Source of the DNA: Chloroflexota bacterium | Lineage (GTDB): Bacteria > Chloroflexota > Anaerolineae > Aggregatilineales > J027 | Reading direction: 5' to 3' | Assembly: GCA_003697365.1 (NCBI GenBank) | Contig: RFGP01000204.1 | Coordinates: 1 to 35,360 of the forward strand | DNA length: 35,360 nucleotides | Shown here: piece by piece, positions 1-8,904 of the stretch | Numbering within the stretch: position 1 is the stretch's first letter | How the letters are laid out: every line of letters begins with the position of its first letter | Program-made: the position numbers and the translations under genes | The notes under the pieces: generated by a model | Told to the model about the DNA's origin: nothing | Databases searched by the model: none | Seen by the model: the letters and a program-made list of their open reading frames with translations, nothing else

Positions 1-47
1 ATCATGAGCTGTTGCTGTTGTTTTTGCTTTGCGCGTCTTGTAGACAT
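1..47 (-). CDS. N-terminal fragment of an unknown protein, cut by the window edge
   Basis: Read on the minus strand, an ATG at 47-45 opens a frame that runs off the left edge after 15 codons. The visible start is very basic and glutamine-rich (M-S-T-R-R-A-K-Q-K then a run of Q). An AAAGGAG-like ribosome binding site lies about 15 bases upstream, somewhat far. It follows the methyltransferase-like gene in the same direction with a 61-base gap, so the two may be co-transcribed. Basic Q/K-rich starts of this kind are common on cytosolic tails of membrane proteins, but too little is visible to name a function. Confidence 0.4.
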   Translation of the reverse strand, partial: MSTRRAKQKQQQQLM

Positions 48-108
48 AGTGATTACTTTAAACTCCTTTTTTAGTTGTATCATGTATAACAGTAAACATC
101 AGGCTTTT

Positions 109-735
109 TTAGCGCAAAAAGCTCGGTAAACGCAAGAACGGAATTAGCCAAGAAACTTGTTGCTGATAAGATTCATAAGCTGCACCGAAATCTCGTCGTA
201 GCTTCTGCTCTTCAAAAAGCGATCCAATCATAAAATATACAGTCGAACCCACACAAAACCCCAGCCACGCGCTATACATTGTTGGAATAGCCCAGATAAA
301 AAGCAAGCTGAAGAAATATAGTGGATGCCTTACTAATGCATACACACCACTTGTAGTTAATGGCTCAGATGGTAAAGGTAAAGGTTCACCATTTAGCCAC
401 GCGAATGTTTGACGTATCCCCAAAAATCGCATTCCATCAATTTGCAATAAAGAAACAACCAGCCCTATCAACCCTACTAATTGTACCCCCTGCAAGAATA
501 AAGCGCCGCCACCTTGTACTTCCCAAATAATTTGGCCACGATCATGGGCAAGATAAAACAATACTGGTAAAAATGTGACAACAGCGATAGTGTTAAACGT
601 TAAGCGATACCAACCTTGATATAAACGCTCGCCAATAAAACGACGTACTATTGACTTAATACGGTTAGCAGCAAGTAGACTATGCAGAAAACCATAGATC
701 AACATTAAGCCTAAAACTGTAAGAAACGCTTGCAT
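109..735 (-). CDS. Isoprenylcysteine carboxyl methyltransferase/NnrU-like membrane protein
   Basis: This is a 208-residue integral membrane protein with about five hydrophobic segments (near 2-22, 48-64, 82-98, 138-152 and 158-172). The C-terminal half carries the hallmark of the ICMT/PEMT/NnrU superfamily: R-H-P at 136-138 (context L-V-R-H-P-L-Y-F), then an E-E pair at 175-176 followed by L-x3-F-G-x2-Y-x2-Y. In this family these residues bind S-adenosylmethionine at the membrane face. The substrate cannot be told from sequence; bacterial members are mostly unstudied, and NnrU itself is linked to denitrification without a proven reaction. An AGAGG ribosome binding site 9 bases upstream supports the ATG at 735. 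It is transcribed divergently from the nucleoside phosphorylase gene. Confidence 0.78.
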   Translation of the reverse strand: MQAFLTVLGLMLIYGFLHSLLAANRIKSIVRRFIGERLYQGWYRLTFNTIAVVTFLPVLFYLAHDRGQIIWEVQGGGALFLQGVQLVGLIGLVVSLLQIDGMRFLGIRQTFAWLNGEPLPLPSEPLTTSGVYALVRHPLYFFSLLFIWAIPTMYSAWLGFCVGSTVYFMIGSLFEEQKLRRDFGAAYESYQQQVSWLIPFLRLPSFLR

Positions 736-792
736 AGCTATTAACCTCTTAATTTTTTAATATGAGATATTCTATCGATTGGAGCATGATTC

Positions 793-2157
793 ATGAAACC
801 CCAATTGCCTGAGTCAATGAAGACTTTAAATGTTATAGAAATTCTTGTGCGCAAACGCGATAAAATCGAGCTTTCTACAGAGCAAATTTACTGGCTTATA
901 GAACGCTATACAGCTGATAAAGTCCCTGATTATCAAATGGCAGCGTGGCTTATGGCCGTTCAGCTCAATGGTATGACACGGCGAGAGACTGTCGATCTTA
1001 CCTTAGCAATGGCGCATAGTGGCGATATGATCGATCTCAGTGATGTCGTTCCGTTTGCTGTCGATAAACATTCTACTGGTGGTGTGGGCGACAAAACTTC
1101 ACTTGTGGTTCTACCTATTGTGGCAACATGCGGTGTTCCTGTTGCAAAAATGAGTGGGCGTAGTTTGGGCCATACAGGTGGCACAATCGATAAACTTGAA
1201 TCAATACGTGGATTTAGAGCTGAATTAACACCAGAGCAATTTAAGAATATTGCTCGAAAAAATCAGCTTGTAATTGCAAGTCAATCTGGCAATTTAGCCC
1301 CCGCTGATAAAAAGCTCTATGCATTAAGGGATGTAACAGCCACAGTCCCCAGCATACCGCTGATTGCTTCTAGTATTATGAGCAAAAAACTCGCTGGTGG
1401 TGCCCAAGCCATTGTATTAGATGTTAAGTGTGGCGAAGGCGCATTTATGCGAACCATTGATGAAGCCCATCAATTAGCGAGAACAATGGTTGATATTGGC
1501 GTAGATGCCGGCCGCCGAGTTACTGCTGTCATTACTGATATGAACCAACCACTAGGTATTACTGCTGGAAATGCACTCGAAGTACGCGAAGCCATTGAAA
1601 CATTACGCGGTGAAGGCCCTAGTGATTTTGTGGAATTATGTTTAACAATAGCAGCTCATATGCTTATCGCATCACCCCATAGCCCTGTTCAAAACTTTGA
1701 AGAGGCAAAGACCATTGCACAACAAGCCATCACTGATGGCACAGCATTTAATAAGTTTCGCGAAATGGTTCGCCTGCAAGGTGGCGATCCGAATCAAATT
1801 GACGATCCGACATTGCTTCCTCAAGCGCGGCTACAAGATACTATAGCAGCCCCCAAGTCTGGCTACATAGCCAAAATTGATGCTCGACAAATTGGGCGCG
1901 CAGTGGTTGACTTAGGTGGTGGTCGTGAGAAGAAAGGCGATCCTATCGATCATGCTGTAGGAATTGAAACTCTTGTAAAAATAGGTGATAAAGTTGAAGT
2001 TGGAGACTTGCTGTTTAGAGTACATGCTAATGACGAAGATCGTCTTGCGATGGCGACAGGTTGGTTAGAACAACACGTGTTTGAAATTAGCGATCACCCA
2101 GTAGAACCCCAACCTTTAATTATTGATACTATCATCGGCAAACCACAATCTTTTTAA
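793..2157 (+). CDS. Pyrimidine-nucleoside (thymidine) phosphorylase
   Basis: This cytosolic enzyme of nucleoside salvage splits thymidine, and in many relatives uridine, with phosphate to give the free base and (deoxy)ribose-1-phosphate. The 454-residue length is typical of the DeoA/Pdp family. Visible motifs are K-H-S-T-G-G-V-G-D-K-T-S at 92-103 (phosphate binding) and S-G-R-S-L-G-H-T-G-G-T at 121-131, which is the family signature with S for the usual G at its fourth place. The C-terminal alpha/beta domain of the family (L-G-G-G-R, near 374-378) is present. GGAG 8 bases upstream supports the first ATG at 793; a second ATG at residue 9 is less well placed. Whether it is uridine-tolerant (Pdp) or thymidine-specific (DeoA) cannot be decided here, so no symbol is given. 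A perfect hairpin follows the stop. Confidence 0.95.
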   Translation: MKPQLPESMKTLNVIEILVRKRDKIELSTEQIYWLIERYTADKVPDYQMAAWLMAVQLNGMTRRETVDLTLAMAHSGDMIDLSDVVPFAVDKHSTGGVGDKTSLVVLPIVATCGVPVAKMSGRSLGHTGGTIDKLESIRGFRAELTPEQFKNIARKNQLVIASQSGNLAPADKKLYALRDVTATVPSIPLIASSIMSKKLAGGAQAIVLDVKCGEGAFMRTIDEAHQLARTMVDIGVDAGRRVTAVITDMNQPLGITAGNALEVREAIETLRGEGPSDFVELCLTIAAHMLIASPHSPVQNFEEAKTIAQQAITDGTAFNKFREMVRLQGGDPNQIDDPTLLPQARLQDTIAAPKSGYIAKIDARQIGRAVVDLGGGREKKGDPIDHAVGIETLVKIGDKVEVGDLLFRVHANDEDRLAMATGWLEQHVFEISDHPVEPQPLIIDTIIGKPQSF

Positions 2158-2161
2158 TGCT

Positions 2162-2180
2162 TAGGGGCAATTTGCCCCTA
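2162..2180. terminator. Hairpin between two convergent genes
   Basis: A 9-bp perfect inverted repeat (TAGGGGCAA / TTGCCCCTA around a single T, so a real loop would open the inner pairs) starts 5 bases after the phosphorylase stop and ends 6 bases before the stop of the minus-strand ligase gene. No T-run follows on either strand. It probably ends or protects both transcripts. Confidence 0.55.
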
Positions 2181-2186
2181 GCAACA

Positions 2187-3686
2187 TTACTCTATCTCTG
2201 AGAAGCGTTTGACTATAGGCACGCGCGCGAGTTTAGCTAAGTCCGTATCAGGTAACGGGTTACATATCCGTATAATTGCAAGAAACATACCCACATAAAA
2301 CCAAAAAATGAGTGAGGTAGCTTGAAATTGGATGTTAAAATAGAAATGATCAAAAATGCCACTTACGAGAGCACCTATTATCCCACCTAAAAAGCCAAAC
2401 CACACATCATTGACATAATCATCAGCAGTAATTGTTTTTCGTCCTCGATAACCAAAAAAGAACACACTCCCAATAGTCGCTAAATAGGCAGCCAAACCGA
2501 CAATCCCTGCATTCGTTGCTATTGTCAAATATGTACTGGCAACGCCTAAATACAAATCAATATCTGGCGGAGCACTAAAACCCACTCCGATCACTGGATA
2601 GCGTGAGATCAATTCTAAAGCATCGCCATATTCTCCCAAGCGCATTTGTGTTTCGAGATCGGCCGCACTAAAGCCTGCTGCATATCGTTGAATAAGGTCT
2701 TGCACAGGTGGTAAAAGTAACGAACCACCGCCAGCAAAAATCATCAACCAAATTAACCGACGATAACGTAATAAAGCCACCACTCCCACACCGGCCACAA
2801 GCCCCAACAATGAACCGCGAGAATTCGTTAAAAACAATCCGATCCCAATGATTCCCATAAGTATGAAGGCGATGAACCGATAGCCAAAAACTGTGCGTTT
2901 GGCAAGTAATTGTGGCGCTGTTAGAGCACCTATCATCATCAAACAACCGCCAAAAGCATTAGGATCGATCCATGTTCCAATAGCGCGTTCGATACCTCGT
3001 GTTACTCCATCTTCACGATAACGAATTACGCCACCAACTGGATACCCTATTCTTCCTAAGCGATTAAGAATAGCTTCAGCTGTCATATCAGGTAATAGCC
3101 AAAGCACAGTTCCTATCAAAGCAGATACTGTTCCTAAGATAATTAATGTAGCAGCAATTCGACGCACTGCTATAGGTGTACGCACAACATCAAAAATCAC
3201 CAAAGCTAGTGCTATATTCACTAGCAAACCTAAAAATCGCCGCAATATCCCCGGCGTTAAAGGTGCGTTTCCTACGCCTAAAACAAAAGCCAACAAAATA
3301 ATCGACAAAAACATTAAGAATGCACCATGTACCCAACTCAAGCGCAAATCATGTCGGCGGCCAGTCATCCATTGAAACAAATAAACGACCAAGAATGTGC
3401 CCAAAGCAACATCCAACAACGATGGTGTAACAGCTATATCGAAAGGTAACGTTCCATACGGTAAAAGCGTAGCAGTAGCGAGGATAACAAGTAGAGCAAC
3501 TTCTAGATTACTAAGCGCGATCAGCCCAATTAATACGGCAAAAACGAAGCCAAATGTCATCACGGGGCCAGCAAGCACCAGCATAAGTGCAACGATAGCA
3601 CTCAATATGCCAATGAAAGCACCTATCAGCAAAGCATAACCTTGTCGATGTTCTGTAATAAACTGTTCAACAACAGGAAGTTGCAT
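2187..3686 (-). CDS. O-antigen ligase/polymerase-like membrane protein (Wzy_C type)
   Basis: This 499-residue protein is almost wholly hydrophobic with about a dozen membrane segments. It has the features of the O-antigen ligase/WaaL-Wzy family: a long extracytoplasmic loop (about 198-240) ending in G-T-W-I-D-P-N-A-F-G-G (237-247) and, after the next helices, T-N-S-R-G-S-L-L-G (287-295), a conserved segment of the Wzy_C domain. Family members polymerise or ligate lipid-linked sugar chains on the outer face of the cytoplasmic membrane. The start ATG at 3686 shares its A with the stop of the upstream YfhO-like gene (T-A-A-T-G overlap), so the two are translationally coupled. The exact product (capsule, exopolysaccharide or protein glycan) is unknown. 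Confidence 0.82.
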   Translation of the reverse strand: MQLPVVEQFITEHRQGYALLIGAFIGILSAIVALMLVLAGPVMTFGFVFAVLIGLIALSNLEVALLVILATATLLPYGTLPFDIAVTPSLLDVALGTFLVVYLFQWMTGRRHDLRLSWVHGAFLMFLSIILLAFVLGVGNAPLTPGILRRFLGLLVNIALALVIFDVVRTPIAVRRIAATLIILGTVSALIGTVLWLLPDMTAEAILNRLGRIGYPVGGVIRYREDGVTRGIERAIGTWIDPNAFGGCLMMIGALTAPQLLAKRTVFGYRFIAFILMGIIGIGLFLTNSRGSLLGLVAGVGVVALLRYRRLIWLMIFAGGGSLLLPPVQDLIQRYAAGFSAADLETQMRLGEYGDALELISRYPVIGVGFSAPPDIDLYLGVASTYLTIATNAGIVGLAAYLATIGSVFFFGYRGRKTITADDYVNDVWFGFLGGIIGALVSGIFDHFYFNIQFQATSLIFWFYVGMFLAIIRICNPLPDTDLAKLARVPIVKRFSEIE

Positions 3687-5929
3687 TAAGTTGCCCTTTC
3701 CAAAAGATATGCTCTTCCTAAACTTATCACAACAACCAAAAGCGAAATGATACTAATGCCTGCACCAATGAGGAAAGATAAAGGTTGATAGCGCAAGATA
3801 ATCGTATGCGTACCGCTCGGCAAGACCACAGCCATTAAACCATCATAGGCTTTTAAAATCTCTGCAGGCTGTCCATCTATTTCTGCCCGCCAACCGTTTA
3901 TATATGGTAAAGCAAGACTTAACACAGCATCCGTATTTGTGCTTGCTTGCAGCGCTATATATTCAGGCAAAAAGGTATTGACTGCAACGCTTCCTTCACC
4001 TTCGCGAATATTAGGTATTTTCGCTTTATCTTCGGGCAAGAGTAAAACAGTATCTCGCAACGAAAAGCTGAGATCAGCTAAAATTGAGCGCGTCTCTTCT
4101 GAAGAAGCAAAGCGAACATTATAAATTAAGTGCGCAAATGGACGTGGGTCTGTCAATTGATAAATCATGAACGGCCCATCAATATCTTGCCCAGAACCAA
4201 GCAATTGATAGGGGCGAGGAAGCATTTCCCATTCAGAATTTACCACTTGCACCCCTAGCAGTTCCCACCGTTGCTCAATAGGCAATTGCCAAAGATAAAA
4301 CTCAATACTATCTAAGCGTAAGGGGCTGTTGCCCCAAATATCAGGCACACGATATAATGCCCCGTAACTATCGCGAATGCCACGCAGCCCCTCAACACGT
4401 TGACCAGCGGCGAGATTTGCTTGAATAAGAGATATATATTGCGGTTCGGGTAAGCGTTCACTGGCGGGAATGGGTTCAAAATTACTATTATTCAAATTCA
4501 CGCTAAACAGATCAAACACCAATAAGCCTACTAAAAGCACTACAAATACTATAGGCTTTGTTTCTACCTGCGTTATACGGTCAAGCAATGCCCAACTTAC
4601 CAGTACCATTAGAAGGCTATAAATACTCGCCTGTAAAGGTATCTGATAAATTTCCCCATTAGGTGGCATAAGGCGTAAAAAGAAAAATACAATTGCAAAG
4701 CCTCCTGTTATGAAGACTAATAAAAACCCTCCTAACCTGAGGTAACGTCGCTCAGCCACGCCTAATGAATTCTGTACTAACGAGGCCAATGAAAACGCAA
4801 CAAGCACGCAAGCAGCCATTACAACCAATATTACATTGCGCTCTTGGCCTCTAAATAAGCTAAAACCCGGCAATAAAACATATAACACTTGGTACAAAGC
4901 AAATTTATTGCCAAATGAAAGAATAAGACCAATCGCTCCCGTAAAAATCCAAAATAGCGTATCCTGTATCTGCTGACGACTAACAACTAGGCCAATCAAT
5001 AAAACGCTACTTATACCAACATATAAAGGTGACCATTCACCCAACATGCGCGGAAACAATATTTGCAAAATATCCTGCAGTGCAAAACCGTTACTTTTGT
5101 CGTCTATACTAAAACCTTGCCGATAAGTTATTTGCTGAAATTCAAGTGTAGGCAATAATTGCACAGCGCTAAGACCAGCAGCAACCATCCCAAAGATCAC
5201 CAATAACTTTAAGATTTTCCGCCAACTTTGATGACGCATCCGATATAGAAAATAAGCGACAGCTGCATAGCCCATCAAAACAAAAGTCTGTGGATGCCCT
5301 GCAAGAATAGCAAGTGCTAGAGTAATTCCAGCCCCCATTGTCCATTTTACCGATGAACGTTCAGCGGCAAGGTGAATACAAAATAAAATAAGAGGGAACC
5401 AAATAGCAGTCTCTAAAATAGGCAATTGCAGCTGAGGATAAGCATTTAAATAGCCACCAAAACCCCAAATAGCCGCTCCTGCTATGCTGCTAAGTTTTGA
5501 GACCATCAGATCATGTTTATAGGTGAGAAGGCGCAAAAAGGCATACATAAAAATAACACCTAATAAAACGTGTACCGTCATCTCAATTTGTAGCGCTTGA
5601 TAAACCCGTGCGCCTGAAAAATCACCGCCTATTGCTAAAAGTGTTAGCGTCAATTGGCGCGGAGGATACATTAACGCAGTTTGTGGATCAGCAAGGAAAG
5701 GAGCTCCAGCGTGCATATAAGGATTCCAAAGTGCCAGCTCCCCATTCGACCAACGCTCAGCGGCATAAGAAGTCCAAGAAACAAATTGTGCAGAAAAATC
5801 ACCTTCTTTCAAGGAAACTGCATCAACTTGGTTTGGTGTATATATGCGCCAAAAAAATAAGCTCCAAAGTACTAAGAATAAAAGTAAAACTAAGTGTTCT
5901 GGAAAACGACGAATCCAACTCATCCGCAA
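3686..5929 (-). CDS. YfhO-like GT-C membrane glycosyltransferase
   Basis: This is a 747-residue multi-pass membrane protein. After the first helix (12-27) comes an extracytoplasmic loop with an acidic residue (D44) and the characteristic W-N-P-Y-x2-A-G-x-P-F-x-A-D-x-Q-x3-Y-P-P signature (68-90) of YfhO-type GT-C proteins. About twelve helices follow. The C-terminal region is a soluble, beta-rich outer domain with a typical ending near 680-720 (N-G-W-R-A-E-I-D-G, then L-P-x-G-x-H), and one last helix closes the chain. Bacillus YfhO is implicated in putting sugars on lipoteichoic acid; for this protein the role is inferred as transfer of a sugar from a polyprenyl-phosphate carrier. It overlaps the ligase-like gene by one base, which suggests joint work on one surface glycan. 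Confidence 0.8.
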   Translation of the reverse strand: MRMSWIRRFPEHLVLLLFLVLWSLFFWRIYTPNQVDAVSLKEGDFSAQFVSWTSYAAERWSNGELALWNPYMHAGAPFLADPQTALMYPPRQLTLTLLAIGGDFSGARVYQALQIEMTVHVLLGVIFMYAFLRLLTYKHDLMVSKLSSIAGAAIWGFGGYLNAYPQLQLPILETAIWFPLILFCIHLAAERSSVKWTMGAGITLALAILAGHPQTFVLMGYAAVAYFLYRMRHQSWRKILKLLVIFGMVAAGLSAVQLLPTLEFQQITYRQGFSIDDKSNGFALQDILQILFPRMLGEWSPLYVGISSVLLIGLVVSRQQIQDTLFWIFTGAIGLILSFGNKFALYQVLYVLLPGFSLFRGQERNVILVVMAACVLVAFSLASLVQNSLGVAERRYLRLGGFLLVFITGGFAIVFFFLRLMPPNGEIYQIPLQASIYSLLMVLVSWALLDRITQVETKPIVFVVLLVGLLVFDLFSVNLNNSNFEPIPASERLPEPQYISLIQANLAAGQRVEGLRGIRDSYGALYRVPDIWGNSPLRLDSIEFYLWQLPIEQRWELLGVQVVNSEWEMLPRPYQLLGSGQDIDGPFMIYQLTDPRPFAHLIYNVRFASSEETRSILADLSFSLRDTVLLLPEDKAKIPNIREGEGSVAVNTFLPEYIALQASTNTDAVLSLALPYINGWRAEIDGQPAEILKAYDGLMAVVLPSGTHTIILRYQPLSFLIGAGISIISLLVVVISLGRAYLLERAT

Positions 5930-6014
5930 CTATGCTTTCTATCAAGACTCTGGTACAGTAGTCGGCGGCCAAGTCTAGCGTAGGGTAGGCTATCAGTCTA
6001 GTAGAGGAAAACTT

Positions 6015-6581
6015 ATGGTGATAAAACTCGACGTTGTCGTTGTGATTGACATTGAAGCCACATGTTGGGCAGGTGCTACTCCTGTTGGGCAAGAGCACGA
6101 AATTATCGAAATAGGTATTTGTACTCTTGATATTAAAACAGGAGAGCGTATAGACCGTGAAAGCCTTCTTGTAAAACCAACTAAGTCAAAAGTGAGTCAG
6201 TTTTGCACTGAGCTTACAGGATTAACACAACAAGATGTGGACAATGGTTTGCGTTTTGATCGCGCATGTAGCATTCTGCGCAAAAAATTTAAAACTAAAA
6301 GCCGTATATGGGCAAGCTATGGCGACTATGATCGCAAAATGTTTGAAAAGCAATGTGCCGCACACGGCGTGGCTTATCCATTCAATGGTACGCATATCAA
6401 CATCAAAAGCCTGTATGCGATGCTGATGGGCTTAGAACGCGAAATCAGCCTAAGCGCTGTCCTATCTCAGCTCAACATTGAATTTGAAGGACAGCCACAT
6501 CGTGGTATTGACGATGCATGGAATGAGGCGCTTATCTTAAGTCACCTTATTGAGAAAATGCGCTTGCCCTTAGCCGAATAA
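6015..6581 (+). CDS. DEDDh 3'-5' exonuclease (RNase T/ERI-1/KapD-like)
   Basis: This is a 188-residue single-domain exonuclease. The four metal-binding acidic residues and the general base of the DEDDh class are visible: D12 and E14 (V-I-D-I-E-A-T), an aspartate in A-S-Y-G-D-Y-D-R-K-x-F (104 or 106), and H162-x4-D167 in H-R-G-I-D-D-A-x-N. The tryptophan after A-T-C, the E-I-I-E-I-G stretch and the H-R-G-I-D-D-A ending fit the ERI-1/KapD branch, which acts mainly on RNA 3' ends, better than the DNA polymerase proofreading subunit. A GAGGA ribosome binding site supports the ATG at 6015. It stands alone on the plus strand between minus-strand glycan genes and converges with the GT4 gene over a 13-base gap, so its neighbours say nothing about its role. 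Confidence 0.85.
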   Translation: MVIKLDVVVVIDIEATCWAGATPVGQEHEIIEIGICTLDIKTGERIDRESLLVKPTKSKVSQFCTELTGLTQQDVDNGLRFDRACSILRKKFKTKSRIWASYGDYDRKMFEKQCAAHGVAYPFNGTHINIKSLYAMLMGLEREISLSAVLSQLNIEFEGQPHRGIDDAWNEALILSHLIEKMRLPLAE

Positions 6582-6594
6582 TATTTTAATGCGT

Positions 6595-7779
6595 TTATCG
6601 CTTAAGCTGTTGAATAAATCTAGTCACAGCACCAGCGATATTATCCCACTCAAATGATTTTGATAACAAAGCCGCATTTTGCCCCAACCGTTGGCGTAGC
6701 GTTTCATCTTGCCATAAGTGTAATAAGGCTTCCGCTAGGGCAGCAGGTTGCTCTGGGGGCACAAACCACGCTTCTACGCCGTGTCGCAATTCGGGAATAG
6801 GTATTTGTGGTGTGGTGGTTACAATGGGGCAAGCATGAGCAAGCGCCGCCATCAAAGTTCCACGACGCAAAGAAACACCATCTTTATAAGGCAATGCAAT
6901 AACATCACATGCCATTAAATTCGCACTCACTAAAGATTGTTCAACAAAACCCGTCCAGTGAACACGTTGCGTAATGCCTAAGCCTCCAATCAAGCGTTCA
7001 GCAATATCAGCCTGTTCAACATTTGTTGCATCACTTGCGCCAGTTTGGCCTCCAATAATGAGCAATTCAACATTCACACCACGATCTACTAATAAACGAA
7101 TGGCTTGGGCAAGCGTATCCACCCCTTTACTAGCGTTAATAAAGCCAAAATAGCCAACCAAAAAAATTTCAGGTGGCACATGTAAGTGTTGGGTACGCCA
7201 TAAAGAACGTTCAAAGTCTTCTGGAGGAGAAGCCGCGATATTAGAGCCGATAGGAATTCGGCTAATTGGCGGCATTTTACCTTGTTGGCGCAACTCTTGC
7301 TCATCAGGCAAGTTGGTTACGATTACCCCGTGACTATTGCGTGCCATTTGATAAACGATACGTTTACGCAAAGGCCCAGCTTTAGGAAAAAGATAAGGAA
7401 ACAAAAGATCATGAAAAGTCGTAACAACAGTAGTATATGGCCGCAATAAACGCGGCAAGTCATTCGCAGCAGCGTGCATATTATAAGCAGCGGCTTGATA
7501 TTGGATATTAACAGCTTCTAATTGATGTTGTTTTACCCATGAAATCGCCTGTAACACCCCCCGTGGGGTTCGATCTTTACGATGATGCCAGCGCCCCCAA
7601 TGTGTTACGCTAGGTTGAACGTGAATACGAGAATCTTCTATGGGAGGTGTTGCCCGTTGATCAGTTAAGACAAATACTTCATGTCCTTGTTGAACCCATG
7701 CCCTTGCAAGTTCACGGCTATAATCCCCTACCCCCCCTTGCATAGGAGGGTATTCTCCCGTGATGATCCCAAGTCGCAT
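6595..7779 (-). CDS. GT4 family glycosyltransferase
   Basis: This is a 394-residue cytosolic GT-B glycosyltransferase. The N-terminal acceptor domain starts with G-E-Y-P-P-M-Q-G-G-V-G-D-Y (8-20), the glycine-rich opening of GT4 enzymes that work on a sugar nucleotide. The C-terminal half has the donor-binding domain (G-Y-F-G-F-I-N-A-S-K-G-V-D-T, then D-V-I-A-L-P-Y-K-D-G-V-S-L-R-R-G) and the H-G-V-E-A-W-x-V-P-P ending. The donor and acceptor cannot be told. It lies 6 bases behind the GT2 gene and is likely translated from the same mRNA. In place of a glutamate, the usual E-x7-E motif region reads G-V-S-L-R-R-G, a pattern seen in other members with relaxed motifs. Confidence 0.88.
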   Translation of the reverse strand: MRLGIITGEYPPMQGGVGDYSRELARAWVQQGHEVFVLTDQRATPPIEDSRIHVQPSVTHWGRWHHRKDRTPRGVLQAISWVKQHQLEAVNIQYQAAAYNMHAAANDLPRLLRPYTTVVTTFHDLLFPYLFPKAGPLRKRIVYQMARNSHGVIVTNLPDEQELRQQGKMPPISRIPIGSNIAASPPEDFERSLWRTQHLHVPPEIFLVGYFGFINASKGVDTLAQAIRLLVDRGVNVELLIIGGQTGASDATNVEQADIAERLIGGLGITQRVHWTGFVEQSLVSANLMACDVIALPYKDGVSLRRGTLMAALAHACPIVTTTPQIPIPELRHGVEAWFVPPEQPAALAEALLHLWQDETLRQRLGQNAALLSKSFEWDNIAGAVTRFIQQLKR

Positions 7780-7785
7780 AACGCT

Positions 7786-8766
7786 CTAAACCTTCCTTGT
7801 TGCCACTCGTTCCCCGCTAAAAAAAGACCATAGAACGAGTAAGTAAGTCTGTATACGTTCACGGCGCATCGAACGCTTATGACCTACTAGCCATTTTGCC
7901 CCTTCTAACACTAATTGCCAACTGTAACTTAATACGAGCACAAGCCACAACAAACATGCTGCCCACCAACCATGAAATTTCTTCATATATCGCATTTTGC
8001 TATGCTGAAAATGAATGTGGCTTCGTGCCCTTACCTGCCCGCTACTTTGCCCGCCATGATGAATAATAAAGGCATCACCAACATAAAAGGTTTTCCAACC
8101 GACTATGGCGGCACGTTTACACCAATCCATCTCTTCCGCATACATGATATAACGTGGATCAAGCCCCCCAATCTGCTCATATACTTCACGTTTTGCCATC
8201 AACGCAGAACCTTGTACCCAGTCAACGGCATATGTACCTTCATTAGGCATGTCTTGTACATGAAATTTTTCTAGCAAACTTTTAGGCGCAAAAACCTCTA
8301 ACCATGTGCTCTCAAAAATCGCAGTACCTAATGTCAAAAACCGACGACGAGTTGATTGATGCGTACCATCAGAATTCAAGGTGTGAGGGCCAACAATGCC
8401 AATTTTAGGATCGGAGGCCAAAACTTCTATGAGACGACCTAATGCCCCTGCTTGAACTTCTGTATCTGGGTTAAGTAACATGATATAGCGCCCTTGTGCA
8501 TGTTCAAATCCAATATTATTTCCCCGCACAAAACCCACATTCTCAGACTGTGCAAACAGATATACCCAAGAATATTTTGTACGTATCATCTCTACACTGT
8601 CATCATCACTAGCAGAATCAACAACAATTACTTGTGTGCGCAGCCCTTGACCATACGTTTCTCCATTGGGTGCCACAATTTGAACCCCGCTCTCCAAAAT
8701 ACTATCCAAGCATTTAGCCAAAAGTGTTGAGACATTCCAACTGACAATAATGATCGATAAGTCCAT
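7786..8766 (-). CDS. GT2 family glycosyltransferase (rhamnosyltransferase-like), membrane-attached
   Basis: This is a 326-residue GT-A enzyme. It begins with the family fold (D-L-S-I-I-I-V-S-W-N) and shows V-V-D-S-A-S-D-D (48-55), the N-V-G-F-x2-G-N-N-x-G motif (76-86) and the nucleotide-sugar/metal site L-L-N-P-D-T-E-V (97-104). Further on are F/Y-A-E-E-M-D-W-C-K-R and H-H-G-G-Q-S, as in WbbL/rhamnosyltransferase-type GT2 proteins that lengthen cell-surface polysaccharides. A hydrophobic helix near 267-288 probably holds it to the membrane. GGGAG 7 bases upstream supports the ATG at 8766. It leads the two-gene unit with the GT4 gene. The sugar is not predictable. Confidence 0.88.
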   Translation of the reverse strand: MDLSIIIVSWNVSTLLAKCLDSILESGVQIVAPNGETYGQGLRTQVIVVDSASDDDSVEMIRTKYSWVYLFAQSENVGFVRGNNIGFEHAQGRYIMLLNPDTEVQAGALGRLIEVLASDPKIGIVGPHTLNSDGTHQSTRRRFLTLGTAIFESTWLEVFAPKSLLEKFHVQDMPNEGTYAVDWVQGSALMAKREVYEQIGGLDPRYIMYAEEMDWCKRAAIVGWKTFYVGDAFIIHHGGQSSGQVRARSHIHFQHSKMRYMKKFHGWWAACLLWLVLVLSYSWQLVLEGAKWLVGHKRSMRRERIQTYLLVLWSFFSGERVATRKV

Positions 8767-8904
8767 TCCAACTCTCCCAATTTTGCACTTATTTTACCTA
8801 GAACCTACAACTTCTACGTATTGCGATAACACTCTCTTTACAATTTAGGCGCACAATCATGATCAATAACGTAATCTTCGTCAATCAAGAAAGGACATGT
8901 AATC

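Noticed and set aside
960-1184. Minus-strand frame inside the nucleoside phosphorylase gene
   Set aside because: It overlies the most conserved motifs of the phosphorylase; it is a reading-frame shadow.
5608-5961. Plus-strand 117-codon frame opposite the YfhO-like gene
   Set aside because: It is antisense to a well-supported gene, lacks a ribosome binding site and resembles no family.
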